Positions 8,282 through 18,720 are shown, counted from the first letter of the stretch. The stretch: 35,947 bases of DNA from Candidatus Zixiibacteriota bacterium (GCA_016933955.1 JAFGTT010000013.1:1-35947); one strand, 5' to 3'. Numbers and translations: made by a program. Notes: a model not told the origin generated them from the letters alone.

Positions 8282-9436
8282 TTAAACGGGAATTTCCGCT
8301 TCGCCCAGCGCAATGGCTTTTTTAACGACTTCATCAAGCGAGTCGCCGTGTTCCAATTTCACCGAGGTCACCGATCCGAGAATCTTTTTGGCCTCTTCTT
8401 CATTGGTACCGGTCAGACGAACAACAATTGGTACCTCCGGTTTCAATTCCTCAACGGCCATGACAATTCCGTTGGCCACATCGTCGCAACGGGTAATCCC
8501 GCCGAATATGTTTATCAGAATCGCCCGAACATGCGGATCGCGGAGAATAATCCGCATCGCCGTCAGGACCTTCCGGGGATTCGAGGAACCGCCGATATCA
8601 AGGAAATTGGCCGGATCGCCACCGTGGTGCTTGACCAGATCCATGGTTGCCATGGCCAGACCGGCGCCGTTGACCATACAACCGATATTACCACTCAACT
8701 TGACAAATGACAGATCGCCCTCGCGGGCTTCCATTTCGGCCGGGTCCTCGGCCGACAGATCCCGGAGGGTTTCGATCTCTTTCTGCCGAAAAAGACCATT
8801 ATCATCAATATTTATTTTGGCATCAATCGCCACCACATCGCCCTGAGGCGTAGTAATCAGGGGATTGATTTCCACCAGAGAGGCATCGATTTTCCAGTAA
8901 GTATCATACAATTTCATCAGAATATCCGCGGCCTGACGGACCTGTTTGATATCCTTATACAGCCTGGCGGCCAGATCTCGGGCCTGGTAAGCCTTCAGCC
9001 CCATGATCGGATCGACAGCCAGTTTATGTATTTTCTCCGGTGTTTTGGCGGCCACTTCCTCGATATCAATACCGCCGGCGGGGGAAACCATGATAACCGG
9101 AGCCTTTGAGGCACGATCAATAACGATCCCGACATAGGATTCACTGACAATATCCGCCGCTTCAGTTACCAGGACTTTCTCAACCTTAAGTCCCTTAATA
9201 TCCATTCCCAGAATCTTCTGCCCCAAAACCCGGGCTGTTTCCACATTCTCGGCGTATTTAACGCCCCCGGCCTTACCCCGTCCGCCGACATGAACCTGGG
9301 CCTTGACCATAACCGGTCGACCGATTTCCTCGGCAATCTGAACCACCTCCATAGGATTGGTTGCGACCTTTCCCCTGGGAACCGGAATACCGGCCGATGC
9401 GAAAATCTCTTTGGCTTGATACTCGTGTATCTTCAT
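8282..9436 (-). CDS. sucC: Succinyl-CoA synthetase (ADP-forming) beta subunit
   Basis: Beta subunit that binds nucleotide with an ATP-grasp fold and pairs with SucD. The N-terminus [20 protein letters not shown] is the family signature. [11 protein letters not shown] supplies phosphate-binding residues, [21 protein letters not shown] contains the Mg-binding Glu and Asp, and [14 protein letters not shown] is the C-terminal domain motif contacting SucD. At 384 residues it is close to the 388 of E. coli. It lies 23 bases after the CCA-adding enzyme gene and 10 before sucD. Confidence 0.97.
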   Translation of the reverse strand: MKIHEYQAKEIFASAGIPVPRGKVATNPMEVVQIAEEIGRPVMVKAQVHVGGRGKAGGVKYAENVETARVLGQKILGMDIKGLKVEKVLVTEAADIVSESYVGIVIDRASKAPVIMVSPAGGIDIEEVAAKTPEKIHKLAVDPIMGLKAYQARDLAARLYKDIKQVRQAADILMKLYDTYWKIDASLVEINPLITTPQGDVVAIDAKINIDDNGLFRQKEIETLRDLSAEDPAEMEAREGDLSFVKLSGNIGCMVNGAGLAMATMDLVKHHGGDPANFLDIGGSSNPRKVLTAMRIILRDPHVRAILINIFGGITRCDDVANGIVMAVEELKPEVPIVVRLTGTNEEEAKKILGSVTSVKLEHGDSLDEVVKKAIALGEAEIPV

Positions 9437-9459
9437 AAAGCCATCTCCAGCTGTTTAAT

Positions 9460-10836
9460 TTATGGTTTATTTTCTTGTTTTCTGCTTTCCAGGTACAACC
9501 GGGCGAAAGCCAGTAATTTTTCTCTTTCATTATCACCCGGATCATCCAGCACTTTTTCCAGAAGGTAATTTAACACCTCACCGATTATAGCCGATTGGGG
9601 AAGATTAAAGACACTCATGAGATCATGACCATTAATGACCAAGTCTTTAATCGAAAACGGGGGTTTTCTTTCAAGTTCATCGCGGATTTGCCGTTCAAAT
9701 TCATCGACATCATCGGTTTGTCCGCCCATTCCCTGCGCCACGACATCGGCCCGTCTTAAATCCAATAAATTAAAAATGAGATCCTGACCGACCCGCCTAA
9801 TCAGGCGCCGCATCCCTTTATCGGTCACGGCGGTGGTGAACATATGTTTGTCCACCAGAATAACTACAGCCCGGATCATATCATTGGAATAGCGCAGCCG
9901 TTTCATCACTCTCAAAGCCGTTCTGGCTCCGATTTTCTCATGGCCGTAAAAAGTTGCCTTGCCTTCTTCTTCAAGGGCTCTTTTAGTCTGGGGTTTGGCG
10001 ATATCATGAAAAAGCGCCGCAAGGCGAATCTGTAAAACCTTCGGCGCGGCATCGACAGTGTGGAGAGTATGCTCAAAAACGTCGTACTTATGGTAGCCTC
10101 CCGGTTGATGAACATTCACCATCTCTTCCATCTCGGGCAGAATCTGTTTTAACAATCCGGTTTCATGCATCAGTCGAAAACCGATCGAGGGTCGATCCGC
10201 CAGAACCAGAAGTTTATTCAATTCCTCGCTGATTCGTTCCGGTGAAACGGATTTGATCAAGCCGCTGTGCCGGATAATGGCCCTGAATGTTTCCGGTTCT
10301 ATGGTAAATTCGAATCGGGCGGCGAATTGAATGGCACGAAGCATCCGCAGGGGATCCTCGGGGAAAGACTCCGGGGAAACCATACGGATAATTCTTTTAC
10401 TCAGATCACGACGGCCGTCGAATGGATCGACAAACTCGCTGCTGTCGAGCGCCACAGCCATGGCATTAATGGTAAAATCGCGGCGCAGGAGATCATTCTC
10501 TACTTTCAGGGCCGGATCGAATTCCACCGAGAACTCGCGATGCCCGACACCGGTCGAAAATTCCTTGCGCGGCAGGGCCACATCAAAAGTATATTTGCGA
10601 TCATCGCGAAACTGGGTGAATTTTATCACACCGAATGACCGCCCTACAAGATCGACCTGTCCGTGTTTTTTCAGGATATCCGACAATTCCCCGTACGGTA
10701 TCCCGCAAACCAGATAGTCGCGGTCCTTAACATCGATTTTTCGTCCGAGCAGGCGATCGCGCACCGCTCCACCGACCTCGTATATTTTACCTTTTTTCAA
10801 AATTGCCGAGATGGCTTCTTGCGAGATTCTGCACAT
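9460..10836 (-). CDS. cca: tRNA nucleotidyltransferase (CCA-adding or A-adding) with HD domain
   Basis: Class II tRNA nucleotidyltransferase/poly(A) polymerase family, 458 residues. The head domain has VGGAVRDRLLG at 21-31 and the catalytic acid pair in VKDRDYLV (Asp38, Asp40). RRDFTINAMA, then EDPLRMLRAIQFAARF, form the nucleotide-recognition neck. The C-terminal half carries an HD phosphohydrolase motif, LFHDIAKP. Both tRNA genes in this window lack an encoded CCA, so the cell needs this activity. The ATG is 2 bases after the arcC stop and has no good SD, which suggests coupling to arcC. Whether it adds all of CCA or only part cannot be told from sequence alone. It is functionally unrelated to the metabolic genes on both sides. 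Confidence 0.93.
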   Translation of the reverse strand: MCRISQEAISAILKKGKIYEVGGAVRDRLLGRKIDVKDRDYLVCGIPYGELSDILKKHGQVDLVGRSFGVIKFTQFRDDRKYTFDVALPRKEFSTGVGHREFSVEFDPALKVENDLLRRDFTINAMAVALDSSEFVDPFDGRRDLSKRIIRMVSPESFPEDPLRMLRAIQFAARFEFTIEPETFRAIIRHSGLIKSVSPERISEELNKLLVLADRPSIGFRLMHETGLLKQILPEMEEMVNVHQPGGYHKYDVFEHTLHTVDAAPKVLQIRLAALFHDIAKPQTKRALEEEGKATFYGHEKIGARTALRVMKRLRYSNDMIRAVVILVDKHMFTTAVTDKGMRRLIRRVGQDLIFNLLDLRRADVVAQGMGGQTDDVDEFERQIRDELERKPPFSIKDLVINGHDLMSVFNLPQSAIIGEVLNYLLEKVLDDPGDNEREKLLAFARLYLESRKQENKP

Positions 10837-10838
10837 AA

Positions 10839-11798
10839 TTAATCAGGCAGTATCCTCGTGCCGACGGTGCCATCCACCAGCGCCCGTCCGGCATTTTTAA
10901 AGGAAGTTATAATAACCTCTTTACCGCCATTCTGCAAAAACTGAATGGCCGCCGAAATTTTCGGTCCCATCGAACCCGGCGGGAAGTGTCCTTTTCTTAG
11001 AAACTTGAGCGTCTCTGAAACCGTCATACGATCAAGTAACGTCTCATTGGTTTCGCCGTAGTTCAATGCGACTTTTTCCACTGATGTCAAAATCATCAGG
11101 ATTTCGGATTCGATTTCCTTGCCAAGAACGGCTGAGGCCAGATCCTTGTCGATCACGGCATCAATCCCTTCCAGATTGCCCTTATCATCAATATATACTG
11201 GGATCCCTCCGCCCCCGGCGGCGATGACAATTGTTCCGCGATCGACGAGGGTTTTGATTGTTGTCGATTCCACGACCGAAATCGGAAGAGGCGAAGGAAC
11301 CACCCGGCGCCATCCCCGGTTGGCATCTTTTTTCACCACCCAGCCCCTCTCCGAGGCAAAGCCTTTTGCTTCCGCCTCGGAATAAAACTGGCCGATATAT
11401 TTGGTCGGGTCGGCGATCTGGGGATCGTTTTGGTCTACCAAAACCTGCGTTATAACTGTTACCACCTGACGATTGACGTTCTCTTTTTTCAACCGATTCT
11501 GAAGCGACTGTTCGATCATGTACCCCATACCGCCCTCGGTATCCGCAACACAAATTCCCAGCGGCAAAATGGGCGCTTTGCCGCGGGCCAATTCCACCCG
11601 CAGGATGGCATTACCGACCTGCGGGCCGTTTCCATGCGTAATGACCAGCTTATACCCCATCCTGGCCAGCTCCACGATACCGTCCAGAGATGCGCGGGTA
11701 TTGGCAAACTGGTTGGCAATGGTGTCCTCCACTCCCGGAAGAGTGATGGCATTACCGCCCAGTGCAATAACTGCCGTCTTGCCATTCAAAGCGGTCAT
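10839..11798 (-). CDS. arcC: Carbamate kinase
   Basis: Transfers phosphate between carbamoyl phosphate and ADP. At 319 residues it has the normal length of the amino-acid-kinase-fold carbamate kinases. Motifs: VIALGGNAI at the N-terminus, THGNGPQVGN, the TEGGMGYMIEQSLQN stretch, AAGGGGIPV, IDKDLAS and GSMGPKI near the C-terminus. No arcA (arginine deiminase) or arcB (ornithine carbamoyltransferase) lies in the window, so a role in arginine fermentation is not supported here. It begins 3 bases after the cDPGS-like gene, and the two appear to form a functional pair. Direction (ATP formation or carbamoyl phosphate supply) is unknown. Confidence 0.95.
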   Translation of the reverse strand: MTALNGKTAVIALGGNAITLPGVEDTIANQFANTRASLDGIVELARMGYKLVITHGNGPQVGNAILRVELARGKAPILPLGICVADTEGGMGYMIEQSLQNRLKKENVNRQVVTVITQVLVDQNDPQIADPTKYIGQFYSEAEAKGFASERGWVVKKDANRGWRRVVPSPLPISVVESTTIKTLVDRGTIVIAAGGGGIPVYIDDKGNLEGIDAVIDKDLASAVLGKEIESEILMILTSVEKVALNYGETNETLLDRMTVSETLKFLRKGHFPPGSMGPKISAAIQFLQNGGKEVIITSFKNAGRALVDGTVGTRILPD

Positions 11799-11801
11799 AA
11801 A

Positions 11802-13154
11802 TTACTTTTTAGACTTGCCTTTGCTTTTCCCGGCTGGTTTCCGGAAAAAACTTTCAAGAATATCCTTCAGCGTTGGCTGTCCGATTTCCTGAAGATCGTA
11901 CGATACCCGAACCGAAGGCTTCTTAATATTAATCACCCGGCGTAAATCGATCGGGGTGGCAATCAGAACGGTATCGCATTTGGTTTTCTCGATGGTTTTC
12001 TCAAGATCTGCAAGCTGTTTTCCGAAATAGCCCATGGCTGGAAGCAGGGTCCCAATTTCCGGGTATTTCTTGAACGTGTCCGAAATCGATCCAACCGTGT
12101 AGGGACGGGGGTCAACTGTCTCGGCGGCACCGAATTTTGCCGCCGCCACCATACCGGCCCCGTAAGCCATCTCACCGTGAGTTGTTGTCGGGCCGTCTTC
12201 GATCACCAGAACTTTCTTGCCCCGGATAGCCTCGGGATTTTCCACCACCACGGGTGAGGCACCGTCAACCACAATAGCTTCGGGATTATAATAGCCAATA
12301 TTTCGGCGAACTTCATTGATGCCGTCCATGGGGGCGGTATCGATTTTATTGATGACGATCACATCAGCCAGCAGAAAATTACTCTGTCCCGGATAATAAT
12401 TGATTTCATGTCCCGGGCGATGTGGATCGACAACGACAATCGAGAGATCGGATTGATAGAAAGGCATATCGTTGTTGCCACCATCCCAGAGGATAATATC
12501 GGCCTCTTTTTCGGCCTCGCGGATGATCATTTCATAATCGACCCCGGCATAAACAACGATATCGCGGTTGATATGAGGCTCATATTCTTCCATTTCCTCA
12601 ATGGTGCATTTGTGTTTTTTGAGGTCGGCCAGGGAAGCAAACCGCTGACAAGCCTGTTTGGCCAGATCACCATAGGGCATGGGGTGACGAATGGCTACGA
12701 CTTTTTTGCCCATCTCGATCAGGGCTTCGGCCACGCGACGAGTGGTCTGGGATTTTCCGCAACCGGTTCTCACGGCGCAGACCGACACCACCGGTTTAAT
12801 CGACTTGATCATGGTCGGGGCGCCACCCTCCATCGCGAAGCGGGCACCGCAGGCAATGACATAAGCCGCTTTATCCATAACATATTCATAGGGAACATCG
12901 GAGTAAGAAAAGACCACTTCATCAACATGGTGTTTCTGGATCAGGCTCAGCAGTTCTTCCTCAGGATGAATTGGAATTCCCCCTGGATACAGCGGACCGG
13001 CCAGCGATTTCGGGTAAACCCGCCCTTCAATTTCCGGAATCTGGGTCGCTGTAAAAGCCACCACTTCGACCGCTTTATTATTGCGATACAGGCAATTGAA
13101 GTTATGAAAATCCCTTCCCGCGGCTCCCATAATAATGATTTTCTTTCTGTCCAC
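11802..13154 (-). CDS. Cyclic 2,3-diphosphoglycerate synthetase-like P-loop GTPase/ATPase
   Basis: A 450-residue protein resembling the archaeal cyclic 2,3-diphosphoglycerate synthetase family. The N-terminal part (about 1-115) has a nucleotide-binding-like start, IIIMGAAGRDFHNFN. A P-loop RTGCGKSQTT follows at about 129-138, WDGGNNDMPF in the middle, and a GTPase-like VIVINKID. ATPIDLRRVI lies near the end. Bacterial members are of unknown function, and the neighbouring carbamate kinase suggests a carbamoyl-phosphate-related or acyl-phosphate reaction rather than cDPG synthesis (inference). The last dozen residues are Lys/Gly/Ser-rich (KPAGKSKGKSKK), a small version of the SucD tail. The start is GTG with GGAG eight bases upstream. 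Confidence 0.8.
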   Translation of the reverse strand: MDRKKIIIMGAAGRDFHNFNCLYRNNKAVEVVAFTATQIPEIEGRVYPKSLAGPLYPGGIPIHPEEELLSLIQKHHVDEVVFSYSDVPYEYVMDKAAYVIACGARFAMEGGAPTMIKSIKPVVSVCAVRTGCGKSQTTRRVAEALIEMGKKVVAIRHPMPYGDLAKQACQRFASLADLKKHKCTIEEMEEYEPHINRDIVVYAGVDYEMIIREAEKEADIILWDGGNNDMPFYQSDLSIVVVDPHRPGHEINYYPGQSNFLLADVIVINKIDTAPMDGINEVRRNIGYYNPEAIVVDGASPVVVENPEAIRGKKVLVIEDGPTTTHGEMAYGAGMVAAAKFGAAETVDPRPYTVGSISDTFKKYPEIGTLLPAMGYFGKQLADLEKTIEKTKCDTVLIATPIDLRRVINIKKPSVRVSYDLQEIGQPTLKDILESFFRKPAGKSKGKSKK

Positions 13155-13222
13155 TACTTAGTCTCCTTCTCAATCACCCGAGACAACGGTCACATCGGGA
13201 ATAATCACTATATATCATCAGA

Positions 13223-14716
13223 TCAGTTATTATCAATCTGGGCTCTCTGGATAGTCCCGGAAAAATCGACATAGATTGACTTCCATTCAGTAAAGACATC
13301 CAGGCCCGCAATACCCGCCTCGCGATGACCGTTACCGGTTTCCTTCACACCGCCGAACGGGAGATGGACCTCGGCCCCGATAGTAGGGGCGTTGACATAG
13401 AAAATGCCGGTGTAAACATCCCGCATGGCCGTGAAGGCTTTGTTCACATCCTGAGTATAAATTGAACCGGACAAACCATACACGGTTTTATTACACAGTT
13501 CTATCCCTTCCTGAAGCGATCCGCATTCGGTAATCGAGGTCACCGAACCGAATATTTCCTCTTTGAAGATGGTCATATCGGGAGTGATATCGCCGAAAAC
13601 CGTTGGCATGGTAAAGTAGCCTTTATCGTAATCGCCGCCGGTTAGACGATCACCGCCGCAAAGGACTTTGCCACCTTCTTTCTTGCCAATCTCAATATAA
13701 TCTAAAACCGTCTTCATCTGGCTTTCATTGATCGCCGGCCCCATATCGACCGACTCATCCAGACCGTTGCCGACTTTCAGGGTTCTGGCCCGGGCCACCA
13801 GTTTCTCGGTGAATTGCTTTATTACCGCCTTGTGGACAATCAGGCGCGAAGAGGCTGTGCAACGTTGACCGGTGGTCCCGAAAGCGCCCCATAGAGCTCC
13901 ATCGACAGCCAGATCGACATTGGCATCATCCATAACAAGAATACAATTCTTGCCGCCCATTTCCAGGTGACAACCACGGAAATCAGTGGCGCAGGCTTCG
14001 GAAACCTTTCGGCCCACTTCCGTGGAGCCGGTGAAACTAATCACAGCGACGTCTTTATGAGTCATCAGGGGATTACCAACCGCACCGCCGGAACCGGTTA
14101 CGATATTAACGACCCCGCCCGGCAGGCCTTCTTCTTCCATAATCCTGACATAGTTGAAAACCGAAAGAGGAGTATCCGTGGCCGGCTTTATCACTACCGT
14201 ATTCCCTGCCACCAACGCCGGCATCATTTTCCACGAGGGAATGGCCATGGGGAAATTCCACGGGGTAATCAATCCGCAAACACCTTTGGGTTGACGGATA
14301 CACATCTGGAATTTATTGGGCATTTCGGAAGGGGTTGTCACCCCAAGCAATCGGCGTCCCTCACCGGCCATATAAAAACCGAGATCAATTGCCTCCTGGA
14401 CATCGCCCCTGGTTTCTTTGAGAACTTTGCCCATCTCACGGGTCATTTCCCTGGCGCACAGTTCTTTTTCCTTAACCAACCGCTGGGAAATCCGGTACAG
14501 AATCTCGCCCCGCTTGGGAGCCGGAACCAATCGCCATTTTTTAAAGGCATCTTTGGCGGCCGCAATGGCATCTTTGACATCATCCGATCCGGATTTCTGA
14601 AATATGCCGACAACCTCATCGGTGTTGGCAGGGTTTCGATTTTCAAAGGTTTGCCCGGTTCGGGTTTTAACCCATTCGCCACCAATATAATTTTTATATT
14701 CCGTCACATTCGCCAT
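13223..14716 (-). CDS. NAD(P)-dependent aldehyde dehydrogenase
   Basis: Aldehyde dehydrogenase superfamily, 497 residues. Catalytic residues are all present: Asn154 in TPWNFPM, Glu252 in LEMGGKN and Cys286 in [17 protein letters not shown] binds the cofactor. The C-terminal INAPT-like [17 protein letters not shown] is typical of semialdehyde- and ALDH7-like enzymes. The substrate is not decidable; a semialdehyde feeding succinate, 2-oxoglutarate or an amino acid would fit the operon. It is the first gene of the long operon: a promoter and CRP-type palindrome lie upstream, and AGGAG precedes the ATG. The 68-base gap to the next gene shows no terminator. Confidence 0.92.
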   Translation of the reverse strand: MANVTEYKNYIGGEWVKTRTGQTFENRNPANTDEVVGIFQKSGSDDVKDAIAAAKDAFKKWRLVPAPKRGEILYRISQRLVKEKELCAREMTREMGKVLKETRGDVQEAIDLGFYMAGEGRRLLGVTTPSEMPNKFQMCIRQPKGVCGLITPWNFPMAIPSWKMMPALVAGNTVVIKPATDTPLSVFNYVRIMEEEGLPGGVVNIVTGSGGAVGNPLMTHKDVAVISFTGSTEVGRKVSEACATDFRGCHLEMGGKNCILVMDDANVDLAVDGALWGAFGTTGQRCTASSRLIVHKAVIKQFTEKLVARARTLKVGNGLDESVDMGPAINESQMKTVLDYIEIGKKEGGKVLCGGDRLTGGDYDKGYFTMPTVFGDITPDMTIFKEEIFGSVTSITECGSLQEGIELCNKTVYGLSGSIYTQDVNKAFTAMRDVYTGIFYVNAPTIGAEVHLPFGGVKETGNGHREAGIAGLDVFTEWKSIYVDFSGTIQRAQIDNN

Positions 14717-14775
14717 GACTTTCTCCTAAGCTTTTATGATTCAAGACAATTTACCGATCAACCTAAATTCCATAT

Positions 14776-14791
14776 TGTGAAAACATTCACA
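14776..14791. promoter_or_regulatory. CRP-type palindrome TGTGA-N6-TCACA
   Basis: A perfect match to the E. coli CRP half-site consensus with the canonical N6 spacer. It lies 24 bases downstream of the predicted -10 (14815-14820), inside the 5' leader of the aldehyde dehydrogenase operon. From that position a bound CRP/FNR-family regulator would be expected to block transcription. The site is read directly; the regulator is inferred. Confidence 0.6.
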
Positions 14792-14814
14792 GTTTTCCAA
14801 AATGCAAGATTTTA

Positions 14815-14842
14815 AATATATCTAATATTTTATAATTGTCAA
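14815..14842 (-). promoter_or_regulatory. Sigma70-like promoter of the citric acid cycle operon
   Basis: On the minus strand, TTGACA (14837-14842) and TATATT (14815-14820) are separated by 16 bases. The predicted transcription start is near 14808, giving a leader of about 90 bases before the ATG at 14716. This is the best promoter seen upstream of the whole 14-kb gene run. The remainder of 14843-14925 shows nothing further. Confidence 0.7.
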
Positions 14843-14925
14843 ACCTTTTGGGCCCAAAACCGGCCGGTCAAATCAAATCCTGAGTCTATTTTTCAGGGTG
14901 CTGATTTTCCCGATCATCAGCCAGA

Positions 14926-14960
14926 AATAAAAATACCGCCCGGCGGTTTTCCGGGCGGTT
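14926..14960 (-). terminator. Rho-independent terminator after frr
   Basis: A 9-bp stem ACCGCCCGG (14935-14943) / CCGGGCGGT (14951-14959) with a 7-base loop is followed on the minus strand by a U-rich tract (UAUUUUUAUUU). It closes the rplM-frr operon. Confidence 0.88.
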
Positions 14961-14984
14961 AATTGGGGCGCTTTCAATCTTTTA

Positions 14985-15542
14985 TCAAACAGCCATTATA
15001 TCTTTTTCTTTGTCGTCCATCAAATCATCGATTTTATTAATATAAGAATCTGTTTGTTCCTGAATTCTGTCAAATCCCTTTTTCTGCTGATCCTCTGAAA
15101 TATCCTTTGATTTTTCTGCCTTTTTCAGGTTATCATTGGCCTCTCGCCGGATATTCCTGATGGCGATTTTGCCCTCCTCGGCGATTTTTTTACAGAGTTT
15201 CACCATTTCTTTTCGCCGTTCCTCATTAAGGGCCGGGATTGGCAAACGTATTATATTGCCCTCCACCAGAGGATTCAGGCCCAGATCAGCCTTCTGGATC
15301 GCCTTACTGATTTCACTGACGATCCCTTTATCCCAAGCCTGGACCACCAAAAGCCTTGGTTCCGGGGCGGATATCGAGGCCAGTTGATTGAGCGGTAAAA
15401 TAGTCCCGTGGTAATCGACCTTGATGTTATCCAGGAGTGAGGTCGAAGCCTTGCCGGTTCGAAGAGAGGCGAACTCCCGTTTAACCGCCTGGAAACTTTT
15501 GCTCATCTTGTCTTCGGTCTCAGAAAAAAGTTTCTCCATCAT
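14985..15542 (-). CDS. frr: Ribosome recycling factor
   Basis: Splits post-termination ribosomes together with EF-G. At 185 residues it has the standard RRF length. LRTGKASTSLLDNIKVDYHG is the conserved N-terminal stretch, followed by NLIRLPIPALNEERRKEMVK-type sequence (here GNIIRLPIPALNEERRKEMV) and IRNIRREANDNLKK at the hinge. The C-terminal helix is Lys/Glu/Gln-rich. The start is ATG-ATG with AAGGAG upstream. Last gene of rplM-rpsI-rpsB-tsf-pyrH-frr, with a terminator 25 bases past the stop. Confidence 0.97.
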   Translation of the reverse strand: MMEKLFSETEDKMSKSFQAVKREFASLRTGKASTSLLDNIKVDYHGTILPLNQLASISAPEPRLLVVQAWDKGIVSEISKAIQKADLGLNPLVEGNIIRLPIPALNEERRKEMVKLCKKIAEEGKIAIRNIRREANDNLKKAEKSKDISEDQQKKGFDRIQEQTDSYINKIDDLMDDKEKDIMAV

Positions 15543-15590
15543 AGGATATCTCCTTTGACCATATTTTTAACCAGTCCGATTTACCGTATA

Positions 15591-16909
<1,319 letters not shown>

Positions 16910-16923
16910 CTATACATTCCTTC

Positions 16924-17697
16924 CTATTTCTCGTCTTCATCATCACCGGAGATATATGAGGTCACATTATTGGACTGCTCTGATTCGACTTTTTTCATAA
17001 TTTCTTCTTCAGTGACCGAAGCTTTGGCATCGATAACGGAATCGACAATAGCCCGGGTGATTATTCGAATCGACTTAATAGCGTCATCATTAGCCGCAAT
17101 CGGGAAATCGATCGGATCCGGATCGGCATTGGTATCCAGTATGGCGACAATTGGAAGACCCAGATTGGAGGCTTCCGCGATCGCTATTTTCTCTTTCTTG
17201 GCATCCACCACGAAGAGCATTCCAGGCAGATAATTCATATCTTTGATTCCGCCGAGAACCTTATCAAGTTTCTGGGCTTTGCGGTCAAAACGCGACCGTT
17301 CTTTTTTGGTGAATTTTTCGTATTCACCTTCTTCTTTCATTCTTTCCAGATCTTTGAGCTTTTTGATCGAGGATTTAATCGTCGAAAAATTGGTCAGCAT
17401 CCCGCCCAGCCACCGCTCGGTGACAAAGAACTGCCCGCACCTCGTGGCTTCATCACGGATAACGTCCTTGGCCTGTTTTTTGGTACCGACGAATAGAATC
17501 GATTGCCCGCGGGCCATCACTTCCCGGACCTTCATGCAAGCCCGTTCGATAGCCTCGAGCGTTTTATTGAGATCGATAATATAAATTCCGTTCCGCTCCG
17601 TAAAAATGAACGGCTTCATTTTGGGATTCCATCTCCTGGTCTGATGACCAAAATGGACTCCCGCCTCCAATAATTCCTTGATCTGGGGTTTTACCAC
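16924..17697 (-). CDS. rpsB: 30S ribosomal protein S2
   Basis: Small-subunit protein S2, 257 residues. Signature stretches are [19 protein letters not shown] at the N-terminus, [27 protein letters not shown], and [19 protein letters not shown] in the C-terminal half. The tail is Glu/Asp-rich (GDDEDEK). The start is GTG, with AAAGGT six bases upstream; no in-frame ATG is closer to the expected N-terminus. A hairpin leader lies upstream at 17742-17770. Confidence 0.97.
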   Translation of the reverse strand: MVKPQIKELLEAGVHFGHQTRRWNPKMKPFIFTERNGIYIIDLNKTLEAIERACMKVREVMARGQSILFVGTKKQAKDVIRDEATRCGQFFVTERWLGGMLTNFSTIKSSIKKLKDLERMKEEGEYEKFTKKERSRFDRKAQKLDKVLGGIKDMNYLPGMLFVVDAKKEKIAIAEASNLGLPIVAILDTNADPDPIDFPIAANDDAIKSIRIITRAIVDSVIDAKASVTEEEIMKKVESEQSNNVTSYISGDDEDEK

Positions 17698-17741
17698 TGC
17701 AGGACCTTTCTGGTTTTGGTTTAACTTCCACCCTGCCTGAG

Positions 17742-17770
17742 GACCCGGACCTGATCAGGACCACCGGGTC
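17742..17770 (-). promoter_or_regulatory. Possible structured leader of rpsB
   Basis: Within the 121-base rpsI-rpsB gap, GACCCGG (17742-17748) pairs with CCGGGTC (17764-17770) and encloses an inner CCTGATCAGG palindrome. On the minus strand no U-run follows, so it is not an ordinary terminator. Its place 45 bases before the rpsB start fits an autoregulatory S2 leader, but I cannot match it to a known leader fold by eye. Confidence 0.4.
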
Positions 17771-17818
17771 ATGACGCAGAATGTGCTTATTTCCGGTTCC
17801 ACCGGATAATTAATATCT

Positions 17819-18211
17819 TTATCGTTTCGAATACTGGAATCTTTTCCGGGCTTTCGGGCGGCCGTACTTCTTACGTTCCACAATCCGCGCATCACGAGTC
17901 AGATAACCCTTTTTGCGCAGGGCCGGCCGCAGATCGGGATCCAGAAGAGCCAGGGCCCTGGCAATCGCCAGGCGAATGGCACCGGCTTGACCGGAATGCC
18001 CGCCCCCGCGAACATTACAGCTGATATCCAGCTTGCCCTTGGTGTCGGTTTCTTCCAACGGCTGATTGATAATATCCACCAGAACATCCCGTTTGAGATA
18101 TTCCCGAGCGGACTTCTTGTTAATGACCATCACGCCGCCGCCGACCTTCATCGAAATGCGCGCAACCGATTCTTTTCGTCTTCCAGTTGCCGAATAAACA
18201 GTCTCGTTCAT
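17819..18211 (-). CDS. rpsI: 30S ribosomal protein S9
   Basis: Small-subunit protein S9, 130 residues as usual. YSATGRRKESVARI at the N-terminus, GGGHSGQAGAIRLAIARAL in the middle, and the basic tail ERKKYGRPKARKRFQYSKR ending in the conserved YSKR that reaches the ribosomal P site. It follows rplM by 12 bases, the order found in most bacteria. Confidence 0.98.
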   Translation of the reverse strand: MNETVYSATGRRKESVARISMKVGGGVMVINKKSAREYLKRDVLVDIINQPLEETDTKGKLDISCNVRGGGHSGQAGAIRLAIARALALLDPDLRPALRKKGYLTRDARIVERKKYGRPKARKRFQYSKR

Positions 18212-18223
18212 GTATTCTCTCTA

Positions 18224-18667
18224 TCAGGATTCAAATAGTTTCAGATCTTCGGGTTTCTGCGCCTGATGGGGATGATTTTCATCGGCATAAACATGCAATT
18301 TCTTAATCATCTTACGCCCCAGCTTGTTTTTGGGAAGCATCCCTTTTACCGCATGAGTAAAAACACCGGGAGAATTGGTATCCATCATCTTCCTGAAAGA
18401 AACCTTTTTCAAACCGCCGGGATAACCGGAGTAGCGGAAATATTCCATATTCTCTTCTTTTTTGCCGGTGACTTTGACATGGGAGGCATTGATGGCTATC
18501 ACATAATCGCCGGTATCCAGATGAGGTGCAAAAATCGGTTTATCTTTTCCGCGCAGAATATCGGCAACTTTGATAGCGGCCCGTCCCAGAGTCAGCCCTT
18601 TCAGATCGATGAGATGCCATTTCCGGTTCTTGTGCAACTCGTCAATATTAGGTAAATACGTCTTCAT
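18224..18667 (-). CDS. rplM: 50S ribosomal protein L13
   Basis: Large-subunit protein L13, 147 residues. WHLIDLKGLTLGRAAIKVAD at the N-terminus, DTGDYVIAINASHVKVTGKK, and AVKGMLPKNKLGRKMIKKLH near the C-terminus are the family signature. First gene of rplM-rpsI-rpsB-tsf-pyrH-frr. A good promoter lies 54-81 bases upstream. Confidence 0.98.
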   Translation of the reverse strand: MKTYLPNIDELHKNRKWHLIDLKGLTLGRAAIKVADILRGKDKPIFAPHLDTGDYVIAINASHVKVTGKKEENMEYFRYSGYPGGLKKVSFRKMMDTNSPGVFTHAVKGMLPKNKLGRKMIKKLHVYADENHPHQAQKPEDLKLFES

Positions 18668-18720
18668 TTAATCCCCCGGATTATTCCGGTTAAGCTCTCC
18701 TAAATGTTATAAAGCCCTTG

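Noticed and set aside
10839-11798. Arginine deiminase pathway cluster
   Set aside because: Carbamate kinase is present but arcA, arcB and arcD are absent, and the neighbours are unrelated to arginine.
12408-13274. 288-codon plus-strand frame opposite the cDPGS-like gene
   Set aside because: Antisense to a gene with clear motifs; no domain of its own.
13967-14815. 282-codon plus-strand frame opposite the aldehyde dehydrogenase
   Set aside because: Antisense shadow of a complete enzyme; covers its promoter region as well.
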